Source of the DNA: Bacillota bacterium
GTDB taxonomy: Bacteria > Bacillota > Clostridia > Christensenellales > Aristaeellaceae
Reading direction: 5' to 3'
DNA length: 64,000 bases
Assembly: GCA_023459275.1 (NCBI GenBank)
Contig: JAEWVC010000085.1
Span: forward strand, 40,652-104,651
The position numbers and the translations under genes are program-made. Shown piece after piece: positions 25,432 through 33,761 of the stretch; positions within the stretch are counted from its first letter, which is position 1, and the number at the start of each line of letters is the position of its first letter. The notes under the pieces are model-generated. The model was given only the letters and a program-made list of their open reading frames with translations. It did no database searches and was not told where the DNA came from.

Positions 25432-26832
25432 ATGTCATCATTCGAACAGTTTTTCACCCAAAGCGGATCCGTTGCCATGTTGGTTGCCATCGTGATCGTC
25501 CTCTTTTTCCTCATTGCCTTCTTCCGCAACTACATCAAGGTGCCGCCCAACGTTGCGCTGATCGTCAGCGGCCGGCGGCGCAAGTATAAGGTGAAGGATG
25601 AGACGGGAAAGGAGATTATCAAGGAGTTTGGCTACCGCATTGTCCGCGGCGGCGCGACCTTCGTGATCCCCTTCTTCGAACGGGTGGACCGGCTGAACCT
25701 TGGTATCATGCAGGTGGATATCAAGACCACCCAGGCCGTGCCCTCCCAGGAATATATCGGCATGATGGTGGATGGCGTGGCCAACATCAAAATTGGCTCC
25801 GACGCTGTGTCCGTGGCCACCGCCGCAGAGCAGTTTCTGGGCTGGAGCCAGGATGACATCGCAGCAGTGGCCATGCAGGTGCTGGAAGGCAACATGCGTG
25901 AGATCATCGGCCGCATGACCATCTCCGATCTGGTGCAAAACCGCGATAAGTTTGCCCAGGAAACGCAGCGGGCCGCCACAACAGATATGAAGAACATGGG
26001 CCTGGAGATCGTCAACCTGACAATCCAGAATTTCTCCGATAACGACGGCGTGCTGGACACCCTGGCTGTCAAGAACATATCCGAGAAAAAGCGGGATGCC
26101 GACATTGCCAAGGCGGAGGCAGAACGCGACACGCTGATCCGCCAGTCTACCGCCCAGCAGGAGGGCTACCGGGCCAAAGCCGAAGCCGACGCTATCATGG
26201 CCGAGCAGGAAAAGCTGCTGGAGCTGAAGCGTGCGGCCTACCGGGCCGATCAGGACAAGGCCAAGGCATCCGCCGACCTGGCCTACAGCGTGCAGCAGGA
26301 AGTGGCCCGCAAGGAGCTGGAAACCGAAAAGGCCGCCGCGGAGTTGGTACGCCTGGAAAAGGAAACACAATTGCAGGCCCAGCAGGTTCAAATACAGCGG
26401 GAGCGGCTGAACGTTGAGATCAGGGAGCGGGCGGAAGCCGATTTCTTCAAAGCGCAGAAGGAGGCCGAAGCCTCCCTGGTCATCGCCAGAAACGATGCGG
26501 AAGCCATTCGCTTAAGGGGCGAAGCCGAAGCCCAGGCTATCTTGCGCAAAGCAGAGGCCATGAAGCAGTACGGCCAGGCCGCCATGCTGGAAATGCTTGT
26601 TACCCGCATGCCGGAAATCGCCAGGGCCGTTAGCGAGCCCCTTTCCAAAACGGAAAAGATCATCCTCTTTGGCGACGGCGGCGCGACCCACATGGCCAAG
26701 GATGTGTCCGGCGCTATGCTGCAAACCTTTGAAGCCATCAAGGATACCGTGGGCATGGATATTCCGAAAATGCTCAAAGACCTTACCACCGGCGGACTCA
26801 TAGGCAAGGCCGCGCAGGAAGCCGCGGAATAA
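25432..26832 (+). CDS. Flotillin-like SPFH protein
   Basis: A 466-residue protein with an N-terminal membrane segment (~14-32) and an SPFH domain (~40-215; 'YRIVRGGATFVIPFFERVDRL', shown in part). A long coiled coil with Glu-Ala repeats follows (~215-390; 'KAEAERDTLIRQSTAQQEGY'), then a Gly-rich C-terminus. That is the flotillin (FloT/YuaG) layout. Flotillins scaffold membrane microdomains. The ATG at 25432 follows GAGGTGG. The gene lies 135 bases after hflC without an obvious terminator between, so the three may form one transcript. A strong terminator follows. Confidence 0.93.
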   Translation: MSSFEQFFTQSGSVAMLVAIVIVLFFLIAFFRNYIKVPPNVALIVSGRRRKYKVKDETGKEIIKEFGYRIVRGGATFVIPFFERVDRLNLGIMQVDIKTTQAVPSQEYIGMMVDGVANIKIGSDAVSVATAAEQFLGWSQDDIAAVAMQVLEGNMREIIGRMTISDLVQNRDKFAQETQRAATTDMKNMGLEIVNLTIQNFSDNDGVLDTLAVKNISEKKRDADIAKAEAERDTLIRQSTAQQEGYRAKAEADAIMAEQEKLLELKRAAYRADQDKAKASADLAYSVQQEVARKELETEKAAAELVRLEKETQLQAQQVQIQRERLNVEIRERAEADFFKAQKEAEASLVIARNDAEAIRLRGEAEAQAILRKAEAMKQYGQAAMLEMLVTRMPEIARAVSEPLSKTEKIILFGDGGATHMAKDVSGAMLQTFEAIKDTVGMDIPKMLKDLTTGGLIGKAAQEAAE

Positions 26833-26841
26833 TCAAATAAC

Positions 26842-26879
26842 GCAAAACGGCCCCCGGAAGTCACCGGGGGCCGTTTTGC
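26842..26879. terminator. Bidirectional terminator between flotillin and the repeat protein gene
   Basis: A 16-bp perfect stem (26842-26857 with 26864-26879) containing GGCCCCCGG and AAAA/TTTT arms. Both flanking genes converge on it. Confidence 0.9.
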
Positions 26880-26898
26880 AGTCTGTGAGCCCATGGGG

Positions 26899-28278
26899 CT
26901 ATTTTACCACCTCGAAGGTGTTTTCCAGAAGCGTGGCCGTTCCCGCGGCGTTGGTGGCGGTCACCTTGTAGGTATAGGTGCCGGCAGCCAAACCGCCGAA
27001 TTTGACGTACTTGTCCACATACCAGCGGAAGTCAACGGAGTTGGCTTTGGGATTCCAGTTCCGGCCCGTGAGCATCTTGCCGTCTCCATCAAACACACCG
27101 GCGGTGATGTTCGAAATCTTTGAGCTTTCCGAGGATACCACACCCCGCAGCCCGAAGCCGCGGCCTTCGATGAGCAGGGTTGGAGCGCTGAGCCCGGAGG
27201 ATTTCAGCTTATCGGAGGCGGGTTCCGGAGCGGTGACGGAAAAGTCCTGGCTCAGCAGCGTTTCGGTGCCCGCGGCGTTGACGGCTACCACCTTGTAGGT
27301 ATAGGTGCCGGCGTTTAGTGTGCCGAACTTGACGAAGGGATTTACATACCAGCGGAAATCGACAGATTTAGCCTTGGGGTTCCAACTGCGGCCGGTGAGC
27401 ATGTTATCCCCGTCAAACACACCTGCGGTCAATTTTGTGATCTTGGAATTTTGGGAGTATACCACACCCCGCAGGGAGAAGCCTTTGCCGCCCGTAACCG
27501 TGGTGGGGTAATTGAGCCCCGAGGCCTTCAGACCATCTTCCGCAGGATCCGGGGCGGCGACGGTAAAGTCCTGGCTCAGCAGCGTTTCGGTGCCCGCGGC
27601 GTTGACGGCCACCACCTTGTAGGTATAGGTGCCGGCGTTTAGTGTTCCGCACTTGACGAAGGGATTTTCATACCAGCGGAAATCGACGGTCTTTGCCTTG
27701 GGGTTCCAGCTGCGGCCGGTGAGCATTTTGTCTCCGTCAAACACGCCCGCGGTCAATTTGGTGATCATGGAATTTTGGGAGTATACTACACCCCGCAGGG
27801 AAAAGCCCTTGCCTTTTGTAAGCGCGGTTGGATAGGTCAGCCCGGAAGATTTCAAAGCATCGGCAACTGCCGGGGCCGGGGTAACCACAAAATCCGCGCT
27901 TACCAGCGTCTCCTTGGCCGTACCGTTGGTGGCGGTAATTTTGTAGGTATAGGTGCCGTCTTCCAACGTGCCGAATTTGACATAGGGGTTCACATACCAG
28001 CGGAGGTCAACGGATTTTGCGTTTGGGTTCCAGCTTCGCCCTGTGAGCATCTTCCCGCTGCCGTTGTACACGCCGGCTTCCAGACGGACAATTTTGCTGC
28101 TTTCCGAGCGGATGATGCCCCGCAGGGAAAAGGCTTTGCCTTCCGCTAAAGCAGTAGGATAATTGCAGTCTTCCGCAGTCAGGGTGTCCGAACCGGCCAG
28201 GGCGGCCGGTAAAGATACCATGGTAGATAAAAACAGGCAGAGAACAAGGAACCAAGCGATGCGCCGGAAATGGAACAT
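26899..28278 (-). CDS. Secreted protein of four tandem ~108-residue beta repeats
   Basis: The product (~459 residues) has a signal peptide ending at Ala-Leu-Ala (~28). Four repeats of about 108 residues make up the rest. Each opens with '(Y/A)PT.L..GKGFSLRG', continues 'TAGVFDGD.MLTGRSWNPKA', then 'VDFRWY..P(F/Y)VK.GTL..GTYTYKV' and closes with '(A/T)N(A)AGT.TLL' strands. The pattern suggests an immunoglobulin-like beta sandwich. No enzymatic domain, cell-wall anchor or LPxTG motif is present. The ATG at 28278 follows GGAGG by 10 bases; a TTG two codons earlier is possible. Function unknown; adhesion or envelope binding would be a guess. Confidence 0.8.
   Translation of the reverse strand: MFHFRRIAWFLVLCLFLSTMVSLPAALAGSDTLTAEDCNYPTALAEGKAFSLRGIIRSESSKIVRLEAGVYNGSGKMLTGRSWNPNAKSVDLRWYVNPYVKFGTLEDGTYTYKITATNGTAKETLVSADFVVTPAPAVADALKSSGLTYPTALTKGKGFSLRGVVYSQNSMITKLTAGVFDGDKMLTGRSWNPKAKTVDFRWYENPFVKCGTLNAGTYTYKVVAVNAAGTETLLSQDFTVAAPDPAEDGLKASGLNYPTTVTGGKGFSLRGVVYSQNSKITKLTAGVFDGDNMLTGRSWNPKAKSVDFRWYVNPFVKFGTLNAGTYTYKVVAVNAAGTETLLSQDFSVTAPEPASDKLKSSGLSAPTLLIEGRGFGLRGVVSSESSKISNITAGVFDGDGKMLTGRNWNPKANSVDFRWYVDKYVKFGGLAAGTYTYKVTATNAAGTATLLENTFEVVK
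26902..28191 (-). repeat. Four ~324-bp tandem coding repeats
   Basis: The same coding unit recurs at ~324-bp spacing; for instance the string AAAGTCCTGGCTCAGCAG occurs at 27241 and again at 27565. Units two and three are nearly identical at DNA level, while the outer two differ more, which indicates a recent internal duplication or gene conversion. Confidence 0.85.
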
Positions 28279-28407
28279 GTGCAAAACGCCTCCTGTCTAT
28301 CCTCACTTTATTTATCATAACACTTGAGCGTGGTAATTTCATTCCATTGAAGGGAGATTTTACAAAACAATCCGCAAGGCAATGCTGCGAAAATTTCGTC
28401 CTTATGA

Positions 28408-28436
28408 TTGCATTTTGAACTTTCTCATGGTACAAT
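28408..28436 (+). promoter_or_regulatory. Sigma-A promoter of the ctsR operon
   Basis: TTGCAT (28408-28413), 17-base spacer, TACAAT (28431-28436). The CtsR box begins 7 bases downstream, around the expected transcription start, so CtsR bound there would block initiation. Confidence 0.8.
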
Positions 28437-28442
28437 TGAGAT

Positions 28443-28459
28443 GGTCAAAGATAGTCAAG
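28443..28459 (+). promoter_or_regulatory. CtsR operator
   Basis: GGTCAAA-GAT-AGTCAAG is a direct heptanucleotide repeat with a three-base gap, matching the known CtsR box (GGTCAAA-NAN-GGTCAAA) with two changes in the second half. It lies between the promoter and ctsR, so the operon is autoregulated and induced by heat or protein stress. Confidence 0.85.
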
Positions 28460-28488
28460 GAATTTGACCGGGAAACGGGGGAATCTTT

Positions 28489-28968
28489 ATGCGATTAAGC
28501 GATACCATTGAGCAGTTCATCAAGACCATGCTCCAGCAGGATGAGCCGGAGGTGGAGCTGAAGCGGAACGAACTGGCGGAATACTTTAACTGTGCGCCAT
28601 CACAAATCAATTATGTGCTGGCGACACGTTTCACACCCGACCATGGGTATATTATAGAGAGCAGAAGGGGTGGCGGCGGGTATATCCGGATCGTGCGGAT
28701 GGAGCAGAACGCCGGCGAGCACCTGCTGTACCTGATCCATGAGCGGATCGGCGATTCCATCGGGGAAACGGAGGCCATGCACCTTATCGGGCAATTGCGG
28801 GAAAGAGAACTGGTAAGCCTCCAAAGTGCGCAGCTCATGGCGGCGGCCGTATCCCAGCGGGCGCTGTCGCTGCCTATTCCCAATCCGCTTAAGGATGCGG
28901 CACGGGCCAGGATCCTGCGCAGTATGCTGCTGGCGGTGGCCCAGCAGCGCCGGCAAACTCCGGAATGA
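28489..28968 (+). CDS. ctsR: Heat-shock repressor CtsR
   Basis: A 159-residue class III heat-shock repressor. The N-terminal winged helix-turn-helix contains 'RNELAEYFNCAPSQINYVLATRF' (in parts) and the glycine-rich wing 'ESRRGGGGYIRI' (~55-65), the thermosensing and DNA-contact loop of CtsR. The C-terminal half is the dimer and McsB/ClpC interaction domain. The ATG follows GGGGGAA. It is first in ctsR-mcsA-mcsB-clpC, and a matching operator lies in its promoter. Confidence 0.97.
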   Translation: MRLSDTIEQFIKTMLQQDEPEVELKRNELAEYFNCAPSQINYVLATRFTPDHGYIIESRRGGGGYIRIVRMEQNAGEHLLYLIHERIGDSIGETEAMHLIGQLRERELVSLQSAQLMAAAVSQRALSLPIPNPLKDAARARILRSMLLAVAQQRRQTPE

Positions 28969-29001
28969 GCCACGAGGCGCGGCGCGCCAAAGGAGAAAAC
29001 C

Positions 29002-29502
29002 ATGTTGTGCGAAGAATGCGGCCTGAATCCGGCGACGGTAGTGATCACTGTGCTGGTAAGCGGCGAAATAAGTACAAGGCACCTGTGCAAGGGCTGTGTC
29101 AGTCGGATACAAAACAGTATCCAGCAGGGGGATATCCAAAGCTTCCTCTCCTCCTTGATGACTTCCATCAGCCAGGAGGAAAAAGCGGTTGACCTAACCT
29201 GCCCCAGATGCCATTTGACATACGCGGAATTTCAGAAAACCGGCAAACTTGGCTGTGCCAATTGTTATGAGGCCTTCAGGGAGCAATTGAAACCCCTGCT
29301 TCTGCGTATCCATGGCCGGGTACAGCACGCGGGGCGGATGCCGCTGCTAAACACGCAGGCCCAGGAGAAAAAAAAGAAGATCGCCGCCCTGCGTGTGCGT
29401 ATGGATCAGGCGGTGAAGGAAGAAAATTTTGAGGAAGCCGCTATCCTGCGGGATCAGTTGAAGGAACTGACCTGCGTGGCAGGGGAGGAGTGCAACCCAT
29501 GA
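29002..29502 (+). CDS. mcsA: McsA, zinc-binding activator of the McsB arginine kinase
   Basis: A 166-residue protein. Four CxxC pairs, 'CEEC', 'CKGC', 'CPRC' and 'CANC' (between residues 3 and 91), form two zinc sites. The C-terminal UVR motif 'EEKKKKIAALRVRMDQAVKE' region (~125-160; spelled loosely) mediates protein contacts. McsA is the co-factor that activates McsB and modulates CtsR. AAAGGAGAAAACC precedes the ATG. Its stop overlaps the mcsB start (ATGA). Confidence 0.95.
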   Translation: MLCEECGLNPATVVITVLVSGEISTRHLCKGCVSRIQNSIQQGDIQSFLSSLMTSISQEEKAVDLTCPRCHLTYAEFQKTGKLGCANCYEAFREQLKPLLLRIHGRVQHAGRMPLLNTQAQEKKKKIAALRVRMDQAVKEENFEEAAILRDQLKELTCVAGEECNP

Positions 29503-30506
29503 CAGACAAGGATTTGGACGTGGTGGTCTCCTCCAGGATACGGTTGGCCCGCAATTATGAGGACCTGCCCTTTTCCACCATTCAAAGCGACGCCATCGCC
29601 GAGATGTGTGTGGACAGGGCCGTCAACGCGCTGAAGGAGGAGCCCCAAAGCACCAACGCCTACGCGCTGTACAAAATGGCTGATCTGGCCATGCGGGAGC
29701 GCCTCGCGCTGGTGGAAAGCCATCTCATCAGCCGTGACCTGATCAAAAACAGCCAGACCGGCGCTGTACTCATCCGGGAGGATCAGACTGTGTGCCTGAT
29801 GATCAACGAGGAGGACCATTTGCGCCTGCAGGCCATCCTGCCAGGCCAGCAGCTTCAAAAGACGGCGGAGCTGGCTTATGAGGTGGAGGATTCCCTCCAG
29901 CGCCACATCGATTTCGCTTTTGACGGGCAACTTGGCTATTTAACCGCCTGTCCCACCAATACAGGCACGGGAATGCGCGCCTCCCTGATGCTGCACCTGC
30001 CCCTTTTGACCATGTTCAAGCAGATGGGAAACGTCAGCGCCTCCATTTCCAAGCTGGGGCTCACCATCCGCGGCATCTACGGCGAGGGCAGCGAAGCCCA
30101 AGGGAATCTTTACCAGGTAAGCAATCAGGTCACCCTGGGGCGCACCGAAGGCGAAATCATCGAGGCCGTCACCGGCGTGGGACGGCAGATCATTGACATG
30201 GAGCGGAACCTGCAAAAGCGCGTGGCCGGCGGCGATGACACCGCTCTGACGGACCAGGTGTACCGCTCCCTTGGCATCCTGCTGTATGCCAGGCGCATGG
30301 AACTGAAGGAATTTATGCAGCATTGGTCCAACCTGCGCCTGGGCTGCGCCATGGAGCTGCTGCCCATCCCGCTTGAGACGGCGGATGCGCTGCTTTCCGG
30401 GGCCCAGGACGCGCATATTATGAAATTGGAAAACAAGGAACTGAAAGGCAAAGAGCTGGACGCTTCACGCAGCCGGTATATCCGGCAAACGCTCACCGCC
30501 GCCTAA
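29499..30506 (+). CDS. mcsB: Protein-arginine kinase McsB
   Basis: A 335-residue phosphagen-kinase-like enzyme that phosphorylates arginines on misfolded proteins and CtsR, marking them for ClpCP. The N-terminal 'VVSSRIRLARNYEDLPF' and the catalytic 'CPTNTGTGMRASLMLHLP' (~150) are the diagnostic blocks, with 'NEEDHLRLQ' (~105) carrying the acidic and His residues. The start is the ATG overlapping the mcsA stop, which gives a slightly shorter N-terminus than the Bacillus protein. It is third in the operon, 14 bases before clpC. Confidence 0.97.
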   Translation: MTDKDLDVVVSSRIRLARNYEDLPFSTIQSDAIAEMCVDRAVNALKEEPQSTNAYALYKMADLAMRERLALVESHLISRDLIKNSQTGAVLIREDQTVCLMINEEDHLRLQAILPGQQLQKTAELAYEVEDSLQRHIDFAFDGQLGYLTACPTNTGTGMRASLMLHLPLLTMFKQMGNVSASISKLGLTIRGIYGEGSEAQGNLYQVSNQVTLGRTEGEIIEAVTGVGRQIIDMERNLQKRVAGGDDTALTDQVYRSLGILLYARRMELKEFMQHWSNLRLGCAMELLPIPLETADALLSGAQDAHIMKLENKELKGKELDASRSRYIRQTLTAA

Positions 30507-30520
30507 GGAGGAAATAGAGT

Positions 30521-32995
30521 ATGGCACTGTTCGGCCGGTTTACAGAGCGGGCGCAAAAGGCGCTTACCAATGCGCAAAAAGCCGCTGTAGATTTGAAACA
30601 CCCGTATGTGGGAACGGAACACATGCTCCTGGGACTTTTAAAGGAGCCCGGGGCGGAGATGCAATCCATTCTGGGAAATCTGACCTATGACGCCGTGATG
30701 GAGCGCGTCGTGGCCCTGGTGGGCCGGGGCCAGGAGGACATCAGCAGCCCGTTGGAACTGACGCCCAGAGGCAAAAAAATACTGGAAGCCAGCATGCTGG
30801 AATCCCGGCGCTTGGGCCATACCTTTGTGGGGCCGGAGCACTTCTGGCTGGCCATCCTCAAGGAAGGGGAGGGCGTGGCCTTCAACATTCTTCGTGAGGC
30901 CGGTGTGGACGCGGAAAAGTTCCGGGAAAATATCCTCAAGCTGCTAAAGACCGAGGAGGAGGGCGAAAAAGCGGAAAAGCCGGCCACAGCCCAAGACGCG
31001 GGGCAGGAAACACCCATCCTCAAGCAGTATGGCCGTGATTTGACCCAGGCGGCGAAAAACGGGGAACTGGACCCGGTGATCGGAAGGAACACGGAAATCG
31101 AGCGCATCGTGCAAATACTAAGCCGCCGCACCAAGAACAACCCCGTGCTCATCGGCGAGCCCGGCGTAGGCAAAAGCGCCGTGGTGGAAGGGCTGGCCCA
31201 GCGCATTGTACAGGGGTCCATCCCCGAATTGCTTAAGGATAAAACGCTGATGACCCTGGACATGGGCAGCCTTGTGGCCGGCAGCAAATACCGGGGCGAG
31301 TTTGAGGAAAGACTCAAAAACGCCATCGCCGAGGTGCGCAAATCCGGGAAAATTATCCTGTTCATCGATGAGATCCATACCTTGGTAGGGGCCGGCCGGG
31401 CGGAGGGCTCCATGGACGCGGCCAACATTTTAAAACCAGCCCTGGCCAGGGGGGAAGTACAGTGCATCGGCGCCACCACCTTGGACGAATACCGCAAAAA
31501 TATCGAAAAGGACGCCGCACTGGAGCGCCGCTTCCAGCCGGTGACGGTGGGGGAGCCCTCTGCCGAGGAAGCACTTCAGATTTTGCGCGGGCTCAGGGAT
31601 AGGTATGAAGCCCACCACAAGGTGCGCATCACTGACGAGGCGCTGAAGGCCGCCGTTTCCCTGGCTGACAGATATATATCCGACAGGTTCTTGCCGGACA
31701 AGGCCATTGACCTGATGGACGAGGCCGCCTCCCGGGTGCGTATCCAGTCCTACATTGCCCCTCCTGATGTAAAAGAGCAGGAGGAAAAACTGAACGCCCT
31801 GCTCAACGAGAAGAAGGAAGCCGTTGCCCATCAGGACTTTGAGAAGGCCGCTGCCTTCCGGGATGAGGAAAGAAAGCTCCGCACCCAGATCGAGGAAAAG
31901 CGCGCCGCTTGGGAACAAAAGAAAAATGCCGCCCGGGAAGTGGTCACCGAGGAGGAGATCGCGCAGATCGTATCCAGTTGGACCGGCATCCCGGTAAAGA
32001 AAATGACCGAGGGGGAAAGCCAACGGCTTTTGCACCTGGAGGAAGTGCTCCATAAGCGCGTCATCGGCCAGGAGGAAGCGGTGAGAGCCGTCAGCCGGGC
32101 CATCCGCCGGGCGCGGGCCGGCTTGCAGGACCCCAAGCGCCCCATTGGTTCCTTCATTTTTCTAGGGCCCACAGGCGTTGGCAAAACGGAGCTTTGCCGG
32201 GCACTGGGAGAGGCCATGTTCGGTGACGAGGACGCGCTGATCCGCATCGACATGTCCGAATACATGGAAAAGCATACCGTGTCCCGCCTGATCGGCTCCC
32301 CGCCCGGCTATGTGGGCTACGAGGAGGGCGGGCAATTGACCGAGGCTGTGCGCCGCAAGCCCTACAGCGTGGTGCTGCTGGACGAGGTGGAAAAGGCCCA
32401 TCCCGATGTATTCAATATCCTTTTGCAGATCATGGAGGACGGGCGTCTGACCGATAACACAGGCCGGGTGGTGAATTTCAAAAACACCATCATCGTCATG
32501 ACCTCCAACGCGGGCGCACACGCCATCAGCCACAGCCGTGTGCTGGGCTTTGGCAGCGCAATAGACACCATGCGCTCCTATGAAACCATGAAGGAACAGG
32601 TGATGAAGGAGGTCAAGGACATCTTCCGCCCCGAGTTCATCAACCGCGTGGACGAACTGATCGTGTTCCATGCCCTGGAACAGACGGACATCGACAGGAT
32701 CGCCTATTTGATGCTTTCCCAGGTGGCCGACAGGCTGCAAAAGCGTGGCATGCAACTGACCTTTGAAGATGAAGTGGTCGCGCTGCTGGCCACGGAAGGA
32801 TATGACCCGCAATACGGCGCAAGGCCGCTTAGACGGGTGATCCAGCGCACGGTGGAGGATGCCCTGAGCGAGGAGATCATCGCGGGGAATCTGGCCCTGG
32901 GTGATGACGTGCGCCTGTATGTGAAGGACGGAAAGATTGCCTTTGAAAAGCAGGTGCCAGTCGCCAAGACGGCGGAAGAACCGACCAAGGTGTAA
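30521..32995 (+). CDS. clpC: ATP-dependent Clp protease ATPase subunit ClpC
   Basis: An 824-residue Hsp100 unfoldase. Two N-terminal repeats (~1-145) bind adaptors and phospho-arginine. The first AAA module has 'GEPGVGKSAVVEG' (~210) and 'LFIDEIHTLVGAGR'. A UVR-like middle domain lies near 420-460 ('HQDFEKAAAFRDEERKLR'). The second AAA module has 'GPTGVGKTELCRALGEAMFG' (~545) and 'VVLLDEVEKAHPDV'. It feeds substrates to ClpP. The ATG follows AAGGAGG, and a strong hairpin ends the operon. Confidence 0.98.
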   Translation: MALFGRFTERAQKALTNAQKAAVDLKHPYVGTEHMLLGLLKEPGAEMQSILGNLTYDAVMERVVALVGRGQEDISSPLELTPRGKKILEASMLESRRLGHTFVGPEHFWLAILKEGEGVAFNILREAGVDAEKFRENILKLLKTEEEGEKAEKPATAQDAGQETPILKQYGRDLTQAAKNGELDPVIGRNTEIERIVQILSRRTKNNPVLIGEPGVGKSAVVEGLAQRIVQGSIPELLKDKTLMTLDMGSLVAGSKYRGEFEERLKNAIAEVRKSGKIILFIDEIHTLVGAGRAEGSMDAANILKPALARGEVQCIGATTLDEYRKNIEKDAALERRFQPVTVGEPSAEEALQILRGLRDRYEAHHKVRITDEALKAAVSLADRYISDRFLPDKAIDLMDEAASRVRIQSYIAPPDVKEQEEKLNALLNEKKEAVAHQDFEKAAAFRDEERKLRTQIEEKRAAWEQKKNAAREVVTEEEIAQIVSSWTGIPVKKMTEGESQRLLHLEEVLHKRVIGQEEAVRAVSRAIRRARAGLQDPKRPIGSFIFLGPTGVGKTELCRALGEAMFGDEDALIRIDMSEYMEKHTVSRLIGSPPGYVGYEEGGQLTEAVRRKPYSVVLLDEVEKAHPDVFNILLQIMEDGRLTDNTGRVVNFKNTIIVMTSNAGAHAISHSRVLGFGSAIDTMRSYETMKEQVMKEVKDIFRPEFINRVDELIVFHALEQTDIDRIAYLMLSQVADRLQKRGMQLTFEDEVVALLATEGYDPQYGARPLRRVIQRTVEDALSEEIIAGNLALGDDVRLYVKDGKIAFEKQVPVAKTAEEPTKV

Positions 32996-33012
32996 CAGGC
33001 TCGAAAGAAAAT

Positions 33013-33067
33013 AGACCAAAGTATACCGGCGTTCCACTCAACAGCAGCGGAACGCCGGTATTTGTCT
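33013..33067. terminator. Terminator after clpC
   Basis: ATACCGGCGTTCC (33023-33035) pairs perfectly with 33049-33061; the outer AGAC...GTCT bases extend the stem. It lies between clpC and the convergent ydeI-like gene. Confidence 0.85.
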
Positions 33068-33080
33068 ATACATGGTATGA

Positions 33081-33674
33081 TCAGTCCTCCAGCCCCTTGC
33101 CGGCAAGGATTTGCGGGATACATTTTTCAACCCTTGCGGCCCTTGTCTTTTCCTGCTTAGGCTGCGAGAAGTACAAAAAATAGCCTCTTTGCCGCCCTGG
33201 TGTCAGCGCTTCGAAGGCAGCCTTCAGCGCGGGAACCTCCTTCATTTTGCTTTCCAGCTCCGCAGGAATCATAAAATCCTCCTGCTTTTTGAGGGGAACC
33301 TCCAGGCCGGCCTTTTCCGCCTCAATGGCCTGATGGATATAGGCCTTTATCTGCTCCTCCAACCCGGCAATCTGCGCCAGGCCGGTAAAGCGAATCTGCC
33401 GCGCCGCCTGTACGTTTTCCGTTTGCTGAACCAGAAGCCCGCTCTTGTCATCAAGCAGCGCACCCTTGATGAACAGCAGCGCGCAATACTCCTTGAAACC
33501 GTGGATCAGCACGATGTTGGCGTCATGATACGTATAACAGGGCTTTCCCCATTTCAATTCTTCGTTAAGGCCGCATGCAAGCACGATCCGCCGCAGCGCC
33601 TGAAATTCCTCCCGCCACTTTGGCGCCCTTTCAAAAAAAGCTTCAATCCCTGTATTTTCCTTGGGATTTGTCAT
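33081..33674 (-). CDS. YdeI/DUF1801-type protein
   Basis: A 197-residue protein. The N-terminal half is a DUF1801 fold ('EEFQALRRIVLACGLNEELKWGKPCYTY' region, ~20-50), and the C-terminal half contains the OmdA-like 'VPLKKQEDFMIPAELESKM' and 'LTPGRQRGYFLYFSQPKQEKTR' (in pieces, ~125-180). This matches Bacillus YdeI, a small cytosolic protein of unclear role. GAGGTG precedes the ATG. It is a single gene. Confidence 0.88.
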   Translation of the reverse strand: MTNPKENTGIEAFFERAPKWREEFQALRRIVLACGLNEELKWGKPCYTYHDANIVLIHGFKEYCALLFIKGALLDDKSGLLVQQTENVQAARQIRFTGLAQIAGLEEQIKAYIHQAIEAEKAGLEVPLKKQEDFMIPAELESKMKEVPALKAAFEALTPGRQRGYFLYFSQPKQEKTRAARVEKCIPQILAGKGLED

Positions 33675-33706
33675 TGCGATGCACCTCGCTTTCCGTATTA
33701 TAGTAT

Positions 33707-33753
33707 AAACAACAGAGAAGCGGACGAATCATGCTTCTCTGCTGTTTTTTTTG
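33707..33753. terminator. Terminator-like hairpin
   Basis: CAGAGAAGC (around 33712-33720) pairs with GCTTCTCTG (around 33734-33742), followed by CTG and a run of eight T on the + strand. On the minus strand it lies directly after the AraC-GGDEF gene, with a weaker T-run. Confidence 0.6.
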
Positions 33754-33761
33754 AATGGTTC

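Noticed and set aside
26902..28191. The ~324-bp repeats as insertion sequences or a non-coding repeat.
   Set aside because: They stay in one reading frame within a signal-peptide protein, have no terminal inverted repeats and no transposase, so they are coding domain repeats.
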